The notes beneath the pieces are model-generated. The model was not told where the DNA came from, did not search any database, and was given only the letters and a program-made list of their open reading frames with translations. Both the position numbers and the translations under genes were made by a program. DNA of 64,000 nt from NCBI GenBank assembly GCA_021234155.1, contig JAJEKV010000087.1:1435409-1499408 (forward strand). Reading direction: 5' to 3'. Below are positions 1 to 11,649 of this stretch, piece after piece; position 1 is the stretch's first letter, and every line of letters starts with the position of its first letter. The DNA comes from Isoetes taiwanensis. Lineage: Eukaryota > Streptophyta > Lycopodiopsida > Isoetales > Isoetaceae.

Positions 1-45
1 TGTCTACTTGTCCCAATAATCCATGTGCCTATGTCCAATAATCTA

Positions 46-645
46 TCAATGCAAGGTTGGTATCATCAGGGTTATTTTTCCAATACTTAATGTATTCAGA
101 AATGCCGTCCAATGTGCTTTGCAATGAATCCACTTTACAAAAGGGTTAAGAGCTTTTGGTTGACCCCGGGGAATCTTAAATTTACCATTTTCATCTTCAT
201 GCCATATAGGTACTCCCTCATCTGGCCTCCATTTATCATCTAAAGGTCTCATCTTCCATTGCATTATTGGCTTACTTCCCATGACCCAAAAAGTGTACTG
301 AAGAGGTAGATTGACCTTCCATATCAAGAGCATAACCTTCGATAAAATTCTTCCAATCAACCACCTCTTGTATGATCAACCCTATAGGAGAAGGTGAAAT
401 GCATTCACTAAGAACTTCCATTAGTCTAGGAAGATTAGTCACAGTTTGAGATTCTGGAAAGGGTCGGAAGGAGCAGCAGCAATCCACCTATATTCGAAAG
501 TCTTATTCATGCTATTTGATGGAGAAAGAAGCAATAAGGAAGGATCTATCCATTCTTCATAGTATACTTGGTGTTTAACATGATTTTCGAATTCTATTTT
601 CTTGGTTCTTATTGGTAAGCAGATGACAAATTGCAATCTATTCAA
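46..645 (-). pseudogene. Unrecognised protein-coding fragments, frameshifted
   Basis: Three short minus-strand frames follow one another and have the composition of real protein. The first (439-645) contains YEEWIDPSLLLLSPSN and FEYRWIAAAPSDPFQ. The second (272-487) contains RLMEVLSECISPSPIGL. The third (46-360) contains DDKWRPDEGVPIWHEDENG and PKALNPFVKWIHCKAHW. Their order and strand suggest one gene broken by frameshifts or introns, running off the left edge. I do not recognise the family. It lies downstream, on the same strand, of a Myb/SANT-like fragment, so both could belong to one DNA transposon, but no terminal repeats are visible. The coding call is an inference from composition. Confidence 0.35.
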
Positions 646-827
646 AACTGGCTAAGCTAGCTGGGTAAGGTTTTGGCCTTTCGTATTTAATTATGGATGG
701 CATGTGGTTGGTCTTAGTTTGGCAGAAGCTCAAGTTTTCTGCTCGGATTCATTCATCTTTTTTGGCAAGTAGTATTTCTTCAACTGTATCACGTTCCTTG
801 ATTTTTATATGCATTTGCAATTGTAGC

Positions 828-1487
828 TGCAATCTCTAAGCCTTGCCTCTTAATGGCAAGTGTCTCTCCATGCAACTCTTTCTGCATACTCTCTTGCCTT
901 GCACGCCATTCCATCTTGGATTCTTCACTGTTTTGCATCAAATTGATCCATCTACACCACGAGGCATTCTACCCCTTTTCTTCCCGCTGCTATACTCCAG
1001 GGGATTATCATTACCATCAATATTTCCACCATCAGGATCCACTGGTGTATTTGGGATCTCATTGACATCATCCTCATCTTGCATGATGTATGGGTCATTC
1101 CCTTGTATGGATTAACCAAATAAAATTTAGAGTATGAATGTAACATGAATAAATAAAATGACTAGAATAAGTACTACCTAGTGTTGAATGTGGATTGGTG
1201 AAAGAGCTTGAAATGGAAGATTCGGACACAAGGCCACCAGGATTAACTGATGTCTTTCTTCCATACCATCTGTCCATTGCATCATAAACACCCATGAAAA
1301 AGTTAGGAGGCAAATTGCAATCTTTGCGCTCCGCACTAGACATTTGCCAGTAGCTATTTCGCCCGCTAGGAATTTCCCTCTCATAATTATTGATCTTGTT
1401 AAAGTCTCCTGCCAACCCCTCCCATTTTGTCAAGCAAGCTTTATGAGATCTTCTAACCCAAATTCCACTGCCATAAGCGGCAGTTAC
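828..1487 (-). CDS. Myb/SANT-like (trihelix-type) DNA-binding protein fragment, two exons
   Basis: Exon one (1178-1487) has the tryptophan-spaced pattern of a plant Myb/SANT-like domain: RRSHKACLTKWEGLAGDFNK, then SYWQMSSAERKDCNLPPNF and YDAMDRWYGRK. It follows a CATGTAG acceptor-like site. A 76-bp GT-AG intron (1102-1177) joins it in frame to an acidic linker (NDPYIMQDEDDVNEIPN) and a basic stretch (SGKKRGRMPRG). That frame stops near 938. A shifted frame to about 828 continues with a helical, charged tail (QKELHGETLAIKRQGLEIA), so there is either another splice or a frameshift. Such proteins occur as host trihelix-like factors and as the Myb-like partner encoded by Harbinger-type transposons. 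The 5' exon is not identified. Family call fairly sure, function not. Confidence 0.55.
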
Positions 1488-3593
1488 CTACATGGCATCA
1501 ATTGCCATGAAATTTAACTATCATAGCCGATGTTGTGATTCTACTGCAGTGCCACATAGACGAATGTTCACATTGCAATCAAATTTCTGGAATTTGAACT
1601 GAACGGGCCTCTACCATCGGACCTCTACCATCAGATCTCTGATCTAAACCAGAAGCTAGTAGCCTATTTCTAGAGGTGTTCTCTCATGCGTTGGGGAAAT
1701 TCCCGAACACTGTTTTGCTACCGTCCACGTTGGCCAAAAATCCGTCCTATGACCCAACACGCCGGATCTCTTACGCCCAGTTCCTCCCCGGAATAGTAAT
1801 AACCGGCATTTATATCGTGTTTTAATTTCGATTTCTAGTCCTTTTTCTGGATTGGAGAGAGGAGCAGCCCATTTCTTCCCATTTCTTCCTTCTTCTTGAT
1901 TCGTGTATACTTGAGGGTAGGCATTTGTAGCCCTATTATTCTCGGCACCTGAAGCTTCTCCCCCGTGGCATTGTCCTTTGTGCGATTTTCTCCAACTTGG
2001 TGATGGAAGGAGCAGCACATATCATAGGTTATCTTGCTTGGGTTTGAGTTTTTTTCCAGATTGGACATGCTTTTCTTTTTTTCAAACTTGTTTTCTAGTA
2101 TAATTTATCGTCCATTCTTCCCTCTTTCTTGATTCGTGCATACTTGAGGTGAAAGGCATTTGTAGCCCTACTATTCTCTACGATTGAAGCCCCTGTGGCA
2201 TTGTCCTTCTGCGATTTTCTCGAGCTTGGTGATGGAAGGAGCCACATATATCATAGGTTATCTTGCTTGGGTTTGAGCTTTTTTTCGGATTGGACATGCT
2301 TTTTGTTGTTTCAAACTTGTTTTCTAGTATAATTTCATTATTGCATGAGATAATACAGGCCTTACATGGTTAGCTTTTGATCTCTCAGAGGCAAGCATCG
2401 AGTTCATCCAAGCATTATTCTTGGGCTGCTATATGTATTTGATTTATTTTAGACTAAGATGATGGCAATAATAATCCTCAATAATACTACAAGATTTTGT
2501 GTTTCAGATTGGTCTATTCTCGACCCCAAAATAATTCCAGATTCTCAAGGTTTGCTCTTTGAAACTGGTTATCTTCTTCTTGACATATTCTTAAGTGAAG
2601 CACCATTTCATGTAAGTACAAAAGTTAGATGCTTGAAGTTTTCATAAATCATGACTCATGATGCACCATGATAGGCTAAATAGTTCCTATTGATGTGCAT
2701 AGTATTTTGAGTTACTCTTATATGCATCTTTCTTGTCTTATCTTTAACAAAACTATAAACACTTACTTTTTGCTCTTACACAAAGGCACGATTGTTTTGT
2801 TTCGATTATAAGGTGTGCAATGTGCTTGAAGAATTTAGGAGATCCAGAGTGCAAAGACTTAATCAAGAGCTTGAAGAATTTAGAAGATGGATCTAAAACT
2901 TTTTGAATGAAGGATTCATTATTTGATTCTCAAACTTTGGATGCATTTAAACCTTACATGCATCAAGATGGATTAATGACTTGTAATTTCTTCTACAGTA
3001 ATCATACAAATTGTAGAGTAATTGTTTGTTTCAGGTATGAATAATAGTTGTAGGAAGATTCCTAAAAGTTGTAAAGTATTAGGAATTTTTCCTATTAAGG
3101 AAAAAAAGTTTCCCCAACATTACTCTCATCCTGTGAGCCAGACCGCAATTCTTTTTCTTCATATCCCAGGCTTTGTGCAGATAAAGTTACAGCCCCAATT
3201 TGCAAGAAGACTTTGATATTTAAACTAAAATATTGAATACTTTGCAAGTATACAACTGTTTGATTTTCTTGCAAGAGCACACCAAGTTATTCTTCCAATT
3301 ATGGCTTTTCACGCACAACAATTACATGTCATAATTTATAATGGACTATTATATTGAAACAAAAAAACATGAGTCTTTGACAACTTAACAACTTGAACAG
3401 TGCATTGGAATGGCACAGCAGGAGCCCATCCCTAGTATAATATGAACCAAAAATATGCAGAACATCCAACATTATCTAAAACTTCACATGAAGAAAACAT
3501 ATCCTACAAAAAGACAATGTTATTAGAAATAAATACAAAATCATAAAGAAAGTGTCTGAGTTTCATAAACTGAAATAAGATGCAACACCTTCA
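1488..3593. other. Non-coding stretch with one tandem duplication
   Basis: Apart from the duplicated block described separately, I see no gene here. Open frames at 1656-2068, 2459-2647 and 3022-3216 lack any recognisable motif and have skewed, pyrimidine-rich composition. The 2830-2890 part contains a small repeat of the phrase CTTGAAGAATTTAG. Confidence 0.4.
1880..2334. repeat. Tandem direct duplication, about 215-bp units
   Basis: The sequence from about 1880 to 2092 recurs at about 2110 to 2334. Shared landmarks are TTCTTGATTCGTG, GGCATTTGTAGCCCTA, GTGGCATTGTCCTT, GGTTATCTTGCTTGGG and GATTGGACATGCTTTT, in the same order and spacing. The copies differ by substitutions and small indels. No coding function is evident. 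Confidence 0.85.
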
Positions 3594-4562
3594 TTCTTCC
3601 TCTGAGGTCTCGGTATCACTTTCACCAAATTGCTCACGAACCAGCTCTATAGACTGCTTCTTATACAATGCTGCTGCCAAAGCAATGCGACGTGTCGAAT
3701 TTGCGGCAGAAATTGCCATTGTTGTCTTAGGAGCTTTTGAATCAATTAAATAGCTCGCTTCATTGTCATCTTTAAAGCGCCTTGTAAGGGCTTCCATGGG
3801 GTTTAAATTTAGTCCATTAGCTCTATGTAGACCATATGAAGCTGCTCTTGTCACCTTAGTACTCCTTCAGGTTCTTCCTGTACTCCCGTTCGTGCTTGAG
3901 TACAAAGGACTCAAGTGCCGGTTTGCCCTTCTTTGGATCTGTTGTTGGCTTCAGCCACTTGGGGTACGGGGGTGCTATTGCAGATTCTTCCTCCTCGTTA
4001 TTTACATTTGAAGGTCTAGGAGCCTTATACGTTGGTAACTTGACTCATCCTCGCCCGGGCTTCGATTGTCGATGAAGACGATGGCTGTCTGTCAATTCTC
4101 CCACTTTGCTTATGCTAACCCTTAGTTTGGTGTTGTTTTTATTTTCCGCCGGGGTTTCTTAGGGGTCTTTTCCTTTGGCCTCCTTCAGTTTATGTCGCTC
4201 CTCCTTCAACCTTCTGTGCTCCAGCTTCTCTGCAATTCTCTTCCTCTTTGCCGTTCTTTTCCTCTTTCCCATTTTCTTTTAACTTACGCGCTAGCTCCTT
4301 TGGCAGTGGTTGGTCCTCCTCATCCTCTTCCTCTCTGCCATTGCCCTGATTTTCAGGGTTTTCTTGATCATCAAGGTTTTGGGATTGCTCTTGCTCGTCT
4401 TCTTTGTCGGCTGATCCTCCTCCTCATCATGGATTTATATTAGGGTTTTCCTCTTGCCGGCTCGCTCTTGAGCCTCTCGCCTTCTGTTGGTTTTACGCAA
4501 GAACTTGGTATTGGTGTAATCATCCGCACAACCACTCAAGCGGTTTGTTTGGTGCGGGCCAT
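3594..4562 (-). pseudogene. Charged protein of unknown family with an H3-tail-like start
   Basis: The minus strand encodes a lysine/glutamate-rich product in several frames. At 4562 an ATG opens MARTKQTA and then a stop, identical to the first eight residues of histone H3. Downstream frames give NTKFLRKTNRRREAQERAGK, then PPYPKWLKPTTDPKKGKPA and LESFVLKHEREYRKNLKEY, ending in an 87-codon frame (3591-3854) with RRIALAAALYKKQSIELV and an acidic C-terminus (SDTETSEEE). The start is about 700 nt inside an LTR-element primer-binding site on the same strand (5267-5279), where gag would begin, so a gag-like protein is one reading. A decayed nuclear or nucleolar gene is another. I do not recognise it firmly, and frameshifts make it non-functional as written. 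Confidence 0.4.
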
Positions 4563-4769
4563 GTTTTGAAATAAGTTAATCGCCTTCCGAGTGCCTAGAA
4601 ATTGCCTTCTTGGACGGAGAGCAACTAGCTGGCGAAGAAAGGTGAAAATGAAGAACCCTAAAGGTCTATTTAAGGTCTGGGGGTTTTAGGGTTTGGACCT
4701 GCAATTTCATGTTATACCATTTTGTAAAGCATTAGTGTTTGTGAGATTAATACATTAGGTTCTTTCATG

Positions 4770-5080
4770 AACAAAGTACCCACCACTCACACAGTGCACG
4801 AGAAGTATTCTCAAAAGTTTTGGAAATGCCCAGGATGCACTCGTGAGGGGTCACTCTTTTTTTTACTCAAATTTTCGTTTTTATAACTAGTTTCTTAGTG
4901 TTAGAACATACATATTCCTAGCTTAGATTCAAGCTTTAAGCTACTCTGAGCTATCAGATTACTCTAATTATGCATCTATCTAGGTCAAAATTGGTCAACC
5001 ACTCACACAGTGCGCGAGAGCCTTGTTCAAAAATTTTGAAAATGCTCAAGCGACTGTGAGGGATCACTCCCTAATGGCCA
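4770..5080. repeat. Two diverged copies of an 85-bp motif
   Basis: The phrase CCACTCACACAGTG, then CGAGAG/CGAGAA, AAATGC and GAGGGGTCACTC/GAGGGATCACTC, occurs at about 4780-4855 and again at about 4997-5072. The block lies in the presumed leader of the retroelement whose primer-binding site is at 5267-5279. Confidence 0.7.
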
Positions 5081-5266
5081 AAATTTTTCAGGGTTTTTCT
5101 AATATTTTTGCTAACTTAACATTATCCTACCTTACTGTTCTAAGGATTGAATTTTTTTTTTTCAACTTTCGAGGTTCATGCTTGGTTTGTTATTTCCAAG
5201 ACTGAAGGTCTACTATTAGTCCTATAGGGAAATGGTCAGTGCCCGATCTTGGTCTTCCAAGATCAT

Positions 5267-5279
5267 GGCTCTGATACCA
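5267..5279 (-). other. LTR-retroelement primer-binding site (tRNA-iMet)
   Basis: The minus strand reads TGGTATCAGAGCC, the standard plant retroelement site complementary to the 3' end of initiator tRNA-Met. One base separates it from CGTCACA (5281-5287), a good 5'-LTR end. Confidence 0.8.
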
Positions 5280-5280
5280 C

Positions 5281-5560
5281 TGTGACGTCCCCTACTTCTT
5301 CTATGATGCCCCCATCATATTGGAAGCCGGAGTTCATCCCCCTGCGGCCTTGTTGATAAAGGCCTTCCACCTAACATCGATCCTGTGACCAAGGATCAAT
5401 GAGGAAGAATGGATGGGTCATTTATCCCGTCTTCCTTCGGGATCGACCTAGCTGTGGAAGCGTAAATAAACATAAGCACATGACATCAAATATAAACAGA
5501 GTCACCTCGAAGGGTGACCGTACCACATCATACATGTATCACAAGGCCCCCAAAAATGAA
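5281..5560 (-). mobile_element. Partial 5' LTR of a minus-strand LTR retroelement
   Basis: Reading on the minus strand, an LTR-like sequence ends ...GGGGACGTCACA one base before the primer-binding site. The plus strand here begins TGTGACGTCC and contains paired GATCGA/GATCC motifs and a compact, GC-richer stretch up to about 5560. Beyond that the sequence becomes AT-rich and repetitive, so the outer LTR boundary is not defined. No matching 3' LTR is recognised to the left. The element is probably truncated. Superfamily cannot be set from this piece. Confidence 0.5.
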
Positions 5561-5572
5561 CTTGTATAAAAA

Positions 5573-6000
5573 ACTAGCATGAAAACCAGTATGCATGTGG
5601 TTTTTTTATACAACAATTCACAACATAAAAAAAACCACGTGTCATTGCTGGTTTTGCAAAACCAATAATGGTCCATATCATGTTTTTTGTACTAATTCCA
5701 AATTTTATGCTAGTATTTAGAAATCATCATTAGTTTGTAAGATTGTTTTTAATTGTACATTGATTTAGCAAAATCATTGCTAGTTCATATCAGGTTTAAT
5801 TATATCAATTCTATAATCGCATAGTAGTTTTTTAATATTATCAATAGTTTAGAAGATGTGTTTTAAGCATATACTGATTATGGAAAACCATTGCTAGTCC
5901 GTACTATATTTAATTATATGAATTTAGTTTTTACAATGGTTTATGGGAATCATCATTAATTTATAGAATGATTTTTCTATATACATTTTTAATATCATAA
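5573..6000. repeat. AT-rich degenerate tandem repeat, period about 114 bp
   Basis: Phrases of the type ATCATTAGTTT...AAGATTGTTTTT, CATTGCTAGT...TTTAATTATAT and AATT recur near 5725, 5837 and 5951 with about 114-bp spacing. The copies are strongly diverged. No gene is visible from 5573 to 6410. Confidence 0.55.
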
Positions 6001-6419
6001 TTTCGGATGCTTTTACGTGGTAGTTGTTGCAAATTTTGGACAATATCGAGTTTTTCTTATTGGTTCGAGAACCATGTTAAGTTTTGCATTTCTAAAGTTT
6101 TTTGATGTGGTTAGTCACTATGCTTGTTAATAGTTTATTATTCTGCTAATCATATTATCAGTCTTGTAGTCTTCCAAATGCAAATGTTTTGGGCCTCCAT
6201 AAAAATGCAAAGCTTCTAACTAAAATGCTTCATAAAATCAAATACCTTATCAATAAATTTTGCAAAAAAGAAAAAAAAATGATGTGTCACGATTGGACAT
6301 GAACAACACAAGACATTTTGAGCTACACACATAAGTTTACAAGAGATTGAACTGAAAGAAAACATAATAGGTCTTTAATGATTACAAAGCAAAAAGAGAT
6401 GAACAAAGCTGAAGTACCC

Positions 6420-9400
6420 TCAAGTAGAATGTTTTTCAACCAAGCAGAAGCAAATATTTTTTCTTGTATCTTCCTTCATAACGTTTAAGACCCTTAAAAG
6501 ACAATCCCAAGACTGCCATCTGTTTTCCACATATGAAATTCCCAAACATTGTCGCCCCTTCTTAATTTTTGGTTCTAACCAGGTCAACTTTATCTTTTTA
6601 TCCTTCTCGTTAACTGCATTAATCCAAGCATACCAATAACCATCATGTGATGCTAAATGTGGGGCACTACCCCGTTTTATAGCTTGAATTGCCACAACAT
6701 CATCTACGAGAGGCCAGATTGGGACATTACCACACATGCATTTGGAGAAGCCTATCCGGCAATTTCGTTGTAATAGTCTCAAATGCAATCAATCTTTTAT
6801 CTTTCGCTGCTCGCATTGGTAGAAGACATATTTCTCGAAGAATATGTTGGACTGGCAAAATAGATTCATGATTGAATGGCTCCATGCTAGTAGCTAAGAT
6901 AGGCATCCCACTTGGTTCATCAACCTGAACTTTATTGTCTTGGATATGATATCTGTAGTAATCTGCTGCAAAATATACACTAGTTTCATCACCCTGTTTG
7001 TAAGAAAAAATGTATCTCATCTTACCATACCATTGACAATCCTCAATACCTTATTTTCCACCACAAGCGTATCACCAACTCTAAAAATTGATCCTCTTAT
7101 TAGGATAGACTTAAATTCTGAAACTTCACCTCCTGGAACCTCCCTTAAAGAGTGAAGCTCTTGGATAGCCCTTGCTTCATCTGGCGTACATTCCCTTGTT
7201 TTGTGGAATCCAAATCAATATACCTTTTCTAGAAATAAAATCCTTCCATTCAATGATGTCATACCTTTTGCATGATTCCCATAATTCAATAGCTATGGGT
7301 TGAGACTTTGCATGAAGTACACCAGTGGAAAACACATTCTGATGGACATATCTTAAAGTTGACTGCAAGTGCATAGTCGCACGCTCTGGAGGTAACAAGC
7401 CATCATTGTCTAAACTTTTCAAATGGAAGATCCTAGAAAACAAGATCCTGTTCTCCACACGTGCATAGGTCAATTCCATCTCTTTCTTATTTGTATGCAT
7501 TTGAATTAATTTTGCAAACGTGCTCTCAAAGTAATAGCACCAAGTAGCATCTGGTGGACCTATTAGTTCTATGTCATCCAAGACATGGCCTTCCCCAATC
7601 ATGTGCTCAAGAGGTGATGTATTACGGCCACAAAGAGCATTCCCTTTGATACCAAGCTTGCAATAACTTTCTAGCAAGATTACTTATTGTTTGTTCGGAC
7701 CACCCATTTGTTCTTGCAAAGTCATAGAAAATTCTAGTAAGATCGGTTGCAATTTGGCGAAATGGAAAAGTGTGATGGACACTAAATTTGGAGCCACATA
7801 GTCCGTGATACCATTGGCTGTAGAACTGATGCTCTTGTGCCTTAAAGAAGCCAAAGGCGTTTGAATGGATCTTCGGACACCTACCAGATTTCATTTTATG
7901 TGTCCGACGCCAATCATGGTTTGCAACCTCTCCATAGCGACTTTTTTCATTGCCCTCCTCCTTTATCGATCAAACATAAGCCTATTGCACTTATGCCAGA
8001 GATTCAATGCCAAGGTGTGCATAACGTCCACAATAGTATGATGTAATAAATTTAGACCATAAAAGGTGAAACAAACCCAAGAACATGCTAGTACCTCGAC
8101 ATTTTGTCTCTTGCAAAGATTGGGCACTCCATCATGCAATTCTTGAATGCTTCGAAGTACATGATCCATAGTTTTCTTTGCATCTGGAACTCGTGTTCTT
8201 CTCCAAAGATCCTCGTAGTAGTACTTCCCATCATTTGCAGCATCTAACACAAGATCGCATCTTCTACATGGTACCTTCCCACCTAAATAAAAAGAAAAAA
8301 GTAAAGATTTTGTCAATAGATGCAATCTTATGGTCAAATGTAAATAAATGCATATCGTCATCATGAAGCAAATCCCAGGAGTACACGTACCTGATGAGAA
8401 CTTTAAAATTTCGCATTGAGCTGGATGGTCTGCCGTTATAGCATATAAGAAACACCTTTGGTAGAAGACTTGTGGCAGCCCTGCATGAATATACTCGCTT
8501 CCAAGTGCATAATTGACCTTTACTCCAGTAACAAAAAGGTCCCTAAGCTCATCTACAAGTGGTTGTAGAAAGGGATCTAAGCTGTTAGTACTTGAACTGA
8601 TTCTTTCCTTTGGAATAAAAAGTACTGGAAATGTAACATCCCTTATTTTAGCTTCCACATGCTTCCCACCATTCAGAACTACCAATCGGACAACACCACT
8701 ACTCCTTATTGTGGTCCGGGTTGACTGAAATCCATCCCAATGCATCATCAATGCCAAGTTTCTAGGATCGCCAAAGCACTGTGTTCTATGATATGTATCA
8801 GGGCGAATACATTGTGGACATGTCAAAGTATACGTCTGATTACAATCAACAGATTCTTTATGTACATCAGGGCTGAAAGTCTTTATGACAGTTTTGCAGT
8901 GCTTGCATAATATTGGTAACTCCCATTTAGTTTGTGGATCCCAAAAATATTGCATTTCTCTCCATCGCTTTGCATGCCAGCATTCAGAAATCTTGGAAGG
9001 CCTCTCGTCGATTCCCTTGCCTATCCATGTTTCCCATTGTCGCCAATGCTCATTGTCATTATATGCTATGGTCTTGCTCTGACACCTTAGTCTCATAATG
9101 CTGCTGATAGGACTGTATAAAAATGTGACAGCATCCTTTCTGGTCTTGTCACAAATTGAGCATGTCTCGTGCTCAATGCAATTAGATTTACTAACCATGA
9201 GTCCATTTCTATCCCTTTTGCAGCTGCAGTTCATATCACTGCCATCTTCTATGACGTTGAATTTATAAACTACATCATCATCATGTATACAAACACTGTG
9301 CCTTTGCAAAGAAGGTAGGCCCATATCTGCATGCATTTTCTTCATGCACTTTAGACTGGTTGGAACATAGCAGCCATTTACCTTTCCAGTCCATGTACCT

Positions 9401-10077
9401 CTCGCGGCAATCACTGACGCTAAACAACTCCCATTGCTGTTCTGGAAAAGCAAAGACAACAATGCATCCTGAAGTGTTTCTGATGCATTATGCATGTCTA
9501 GAATACCCTGCATCTCAAGCAAATAAGCAATGAACTGGTTGTCAAGCATTGCATGCTGATTATCATCATCCGAAAGCTTCTCTTCTCCAAATGGGAACGA
9601 TCCAGCATCATGAATGTCAGGACCGAGATCATTAAAATCTACTTCTTCAGGACCGAGGTGATTTAGATCCTCTTTCTCATGTACATGTGCCAAATCATGG
9701 AAGGGTGATGTACCTGGATAATCTGCAGACTTGCTAGCTGAGTACGTCCCTTGTGCCGTGCTATTTCCTGTTTGGAATGCTTGTTGCTGGAGTTCAGTCA
9801 ATGAAACAATTGGATCTTTGTGCTTGGCATGTTTAACATGCTTCAAGTAACCCGCTCTACTAAAGGGTACACCAGAACTGTCTTGACATAAACAATAAGA
9901 GCATTTACAAATAACTCTATCCTCATCTTGTAGCTGAATGGCCTGATCTAATTTGCTTTGGGGCTGCTTCAGTCTATTGTGGTACCTATGTCGCTCTCTG
10001 CTCAATATAACACCTTCTGGATTAACCCTTGTACAAATAAGACACTTGCACAGGAGTGGCAGATGTCCATCTCCCAT
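6420..10077 (-). pseudogene. Tnp2/CACTA-type DNA transposase gene, broken
   Basis: The main frame starts best at ATG 10077 (MGDGHLPLLCKCLICTR) and runs to about 7963. N-terminal cysteine clusters (CKCLIC; CKCSYCLCQDS followed by H-x3-H-x2-H) resemble the C-x-C-x2-C heads of Tnp2-family transposases. Further on come CKHCKTV, MMHWDGFQSTRT, PCRRCDLVLDA and HTIVDVMHTLALNLWHK, the last resembling the Tnp2 (N/D)xMHxxxN segment. A 108-bp GT-AG intron (8283-8390) interrupts it and is itself open in frame. The C-terminal part continues in shifted frames: 7622-7894, 7177-7677 (GPPDATWCYYFESTFAKLI and ELTYARVENR, like DUF4218), 6727-7155 and 6420-6788. At least two frameshifts make it non-functional as written. 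Element ends were not found. Superfamily assignment rests on motif memory, not a search. Confidence 0.6.
8283..8390 (-). other. Intron within the Tnp2-like transposase gene
   Basis: On the minus strand CATCAG|GTACGTG at 8390 and TTATTTAG|GTGGG at 8283 delimit a 108-bp T-rich intron. Splicing joins EILKFSSG to GKVPCRRCDLVL in phase 1. The length is a multiple of three and lacks stops, so unspliced transcripts would also read through. Confidence 0.75.
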
Positions 10078-10099
10078 TCCTGCACAGCCAAATCCCAAT

Positions 10100-11640
10100 G
10101 TTAGACAATGGTTACCAATTGTACCAGATCATATCAATCCGAAAGTGCAATGGATAACTATCTTACCAAGGTTTGTATGTCTTTTCTTTTCCACCAGAGG
10201 TTAGATTAACTCCTGTTCATGCCTGAATATCAGAAAATGAGCTATGAATCAGGGTTCACAGTGCTCATCTGGAAGAAATAATTTGTATGAAAAAGGGAAA
10301 GAAATTGTGGAAGCAATGATTTGTATGCCAAAAACCGACTGAATTTGTAGAAGCTATAGTTTTATAAGAGCTGGATCTTACAGTTATAAGAGCTGCAAAA
10401 CTTTGGGCAATTTACAACAGAGTATGAAGTTGGGACGTACCTTGGCGCAGGTACATGCATTTGTCTGTAGCAATTCCGGGTGAAAATAGTTCTGATAGCA
10501 TTGTCACGATGTTTCATCAAATCCGCTGATTCCATCTGATCACGATGTTCCCAGGTACGGTTTTGTTCTGATCGGTGGCCGAAATGGGCATAGGTTTTTT
10601 CAAAAACGTACGGTTTGTTGATCTGTGGCAGAAATGGGCATAGGTTACAGGAATACAATTCGATGAAAATTAGGTTACATTTCGACTTTGAAATCTACGA
10701 TTTTTCTATTTCCTATGTCTAGAAAAACGAGTGCCCATTGTTGGCCTAATCCAAGCTTTGCATTATCAACAATTGCGTATATTTGCATCTTTCTTGCAAA
10801 TAAAAGACACGATGGTGAAATTTTTTATATCAAATCGACCGGCATCGAAAATGCAACCTCTGGGTGTCCATGTTCATTATTCGGTAGAACCGATGAATAA
10901 AAACCTGGGCATAATTTCCACCATTTCAACCTGATTGGTTAGAGTTATGTCCCCATAGGTCACGTGCTTTGTAACTTCCAGCATTTGTTCCAAATCAAAA
11001 TTACACCTAGTTCTTTTGCCAAATTGATCTCTATGTTTAATGACTAATGGTTTCATAACAAGATAGTTTGATTGATTAATAAGATCAGGCTATGTTCAAT
11101 GTTCTTGTCTCATTAACCATATGTTAATGGCACAAGTGAAGGGGATAACTAGATGACAAGTTGAATGTAGCATCTTGAATGTGCAAGATCACAAGGCAGG
11201 CAAGAATGGACATAACGTGGACAACATGAGTAGGCCAACTAACATAATCATGTAGTATATTCCTTGGTCGGCATGCTTGTGCTCCCATGAAAGAGCAATA
11301 CAATACATATTAAATCGAAGTTAGGCACATGGGAGATCACTTATATTCTATTGGTTGAATATATGGATAATATGTTAGAAAAGTCATTCAACTATGATAG
11401 AAGGGCCATATACATATATACTCTTGATTTAGCAAAGGTATAAATTGAAATTGAGTTGAATTATTTTCCTGCCTTAATTGAAGTGGTTGAAGCAGGCTCT
11501 CAAATAGGAAAAGAAAATGCAGCGGCTGATTTATTGAAAGTATGTTCTTGTGATAAATACGGCATATGCTTCTTAAGGATGGGGCTACTCTGTGTTTGTG
11601 TCCATTGGTCAAAAACAGGAACTCCTCGTGCCAAAGAAAA
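10100..11640. other. No gene recognised
   Basis: I see no supported gene in this stretch. Short open frames at 10362-10658, 10688-10934 and 11388-11662 show no family motif. The 10550-10640 part holds two copies of the phrase GAAATGGGCATAGG. It may include the outer part of the transposon carrying the Tnp2-like gene. Confidence 0.4.
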
Positions 11641-11649
11641 GGTAAGGTT

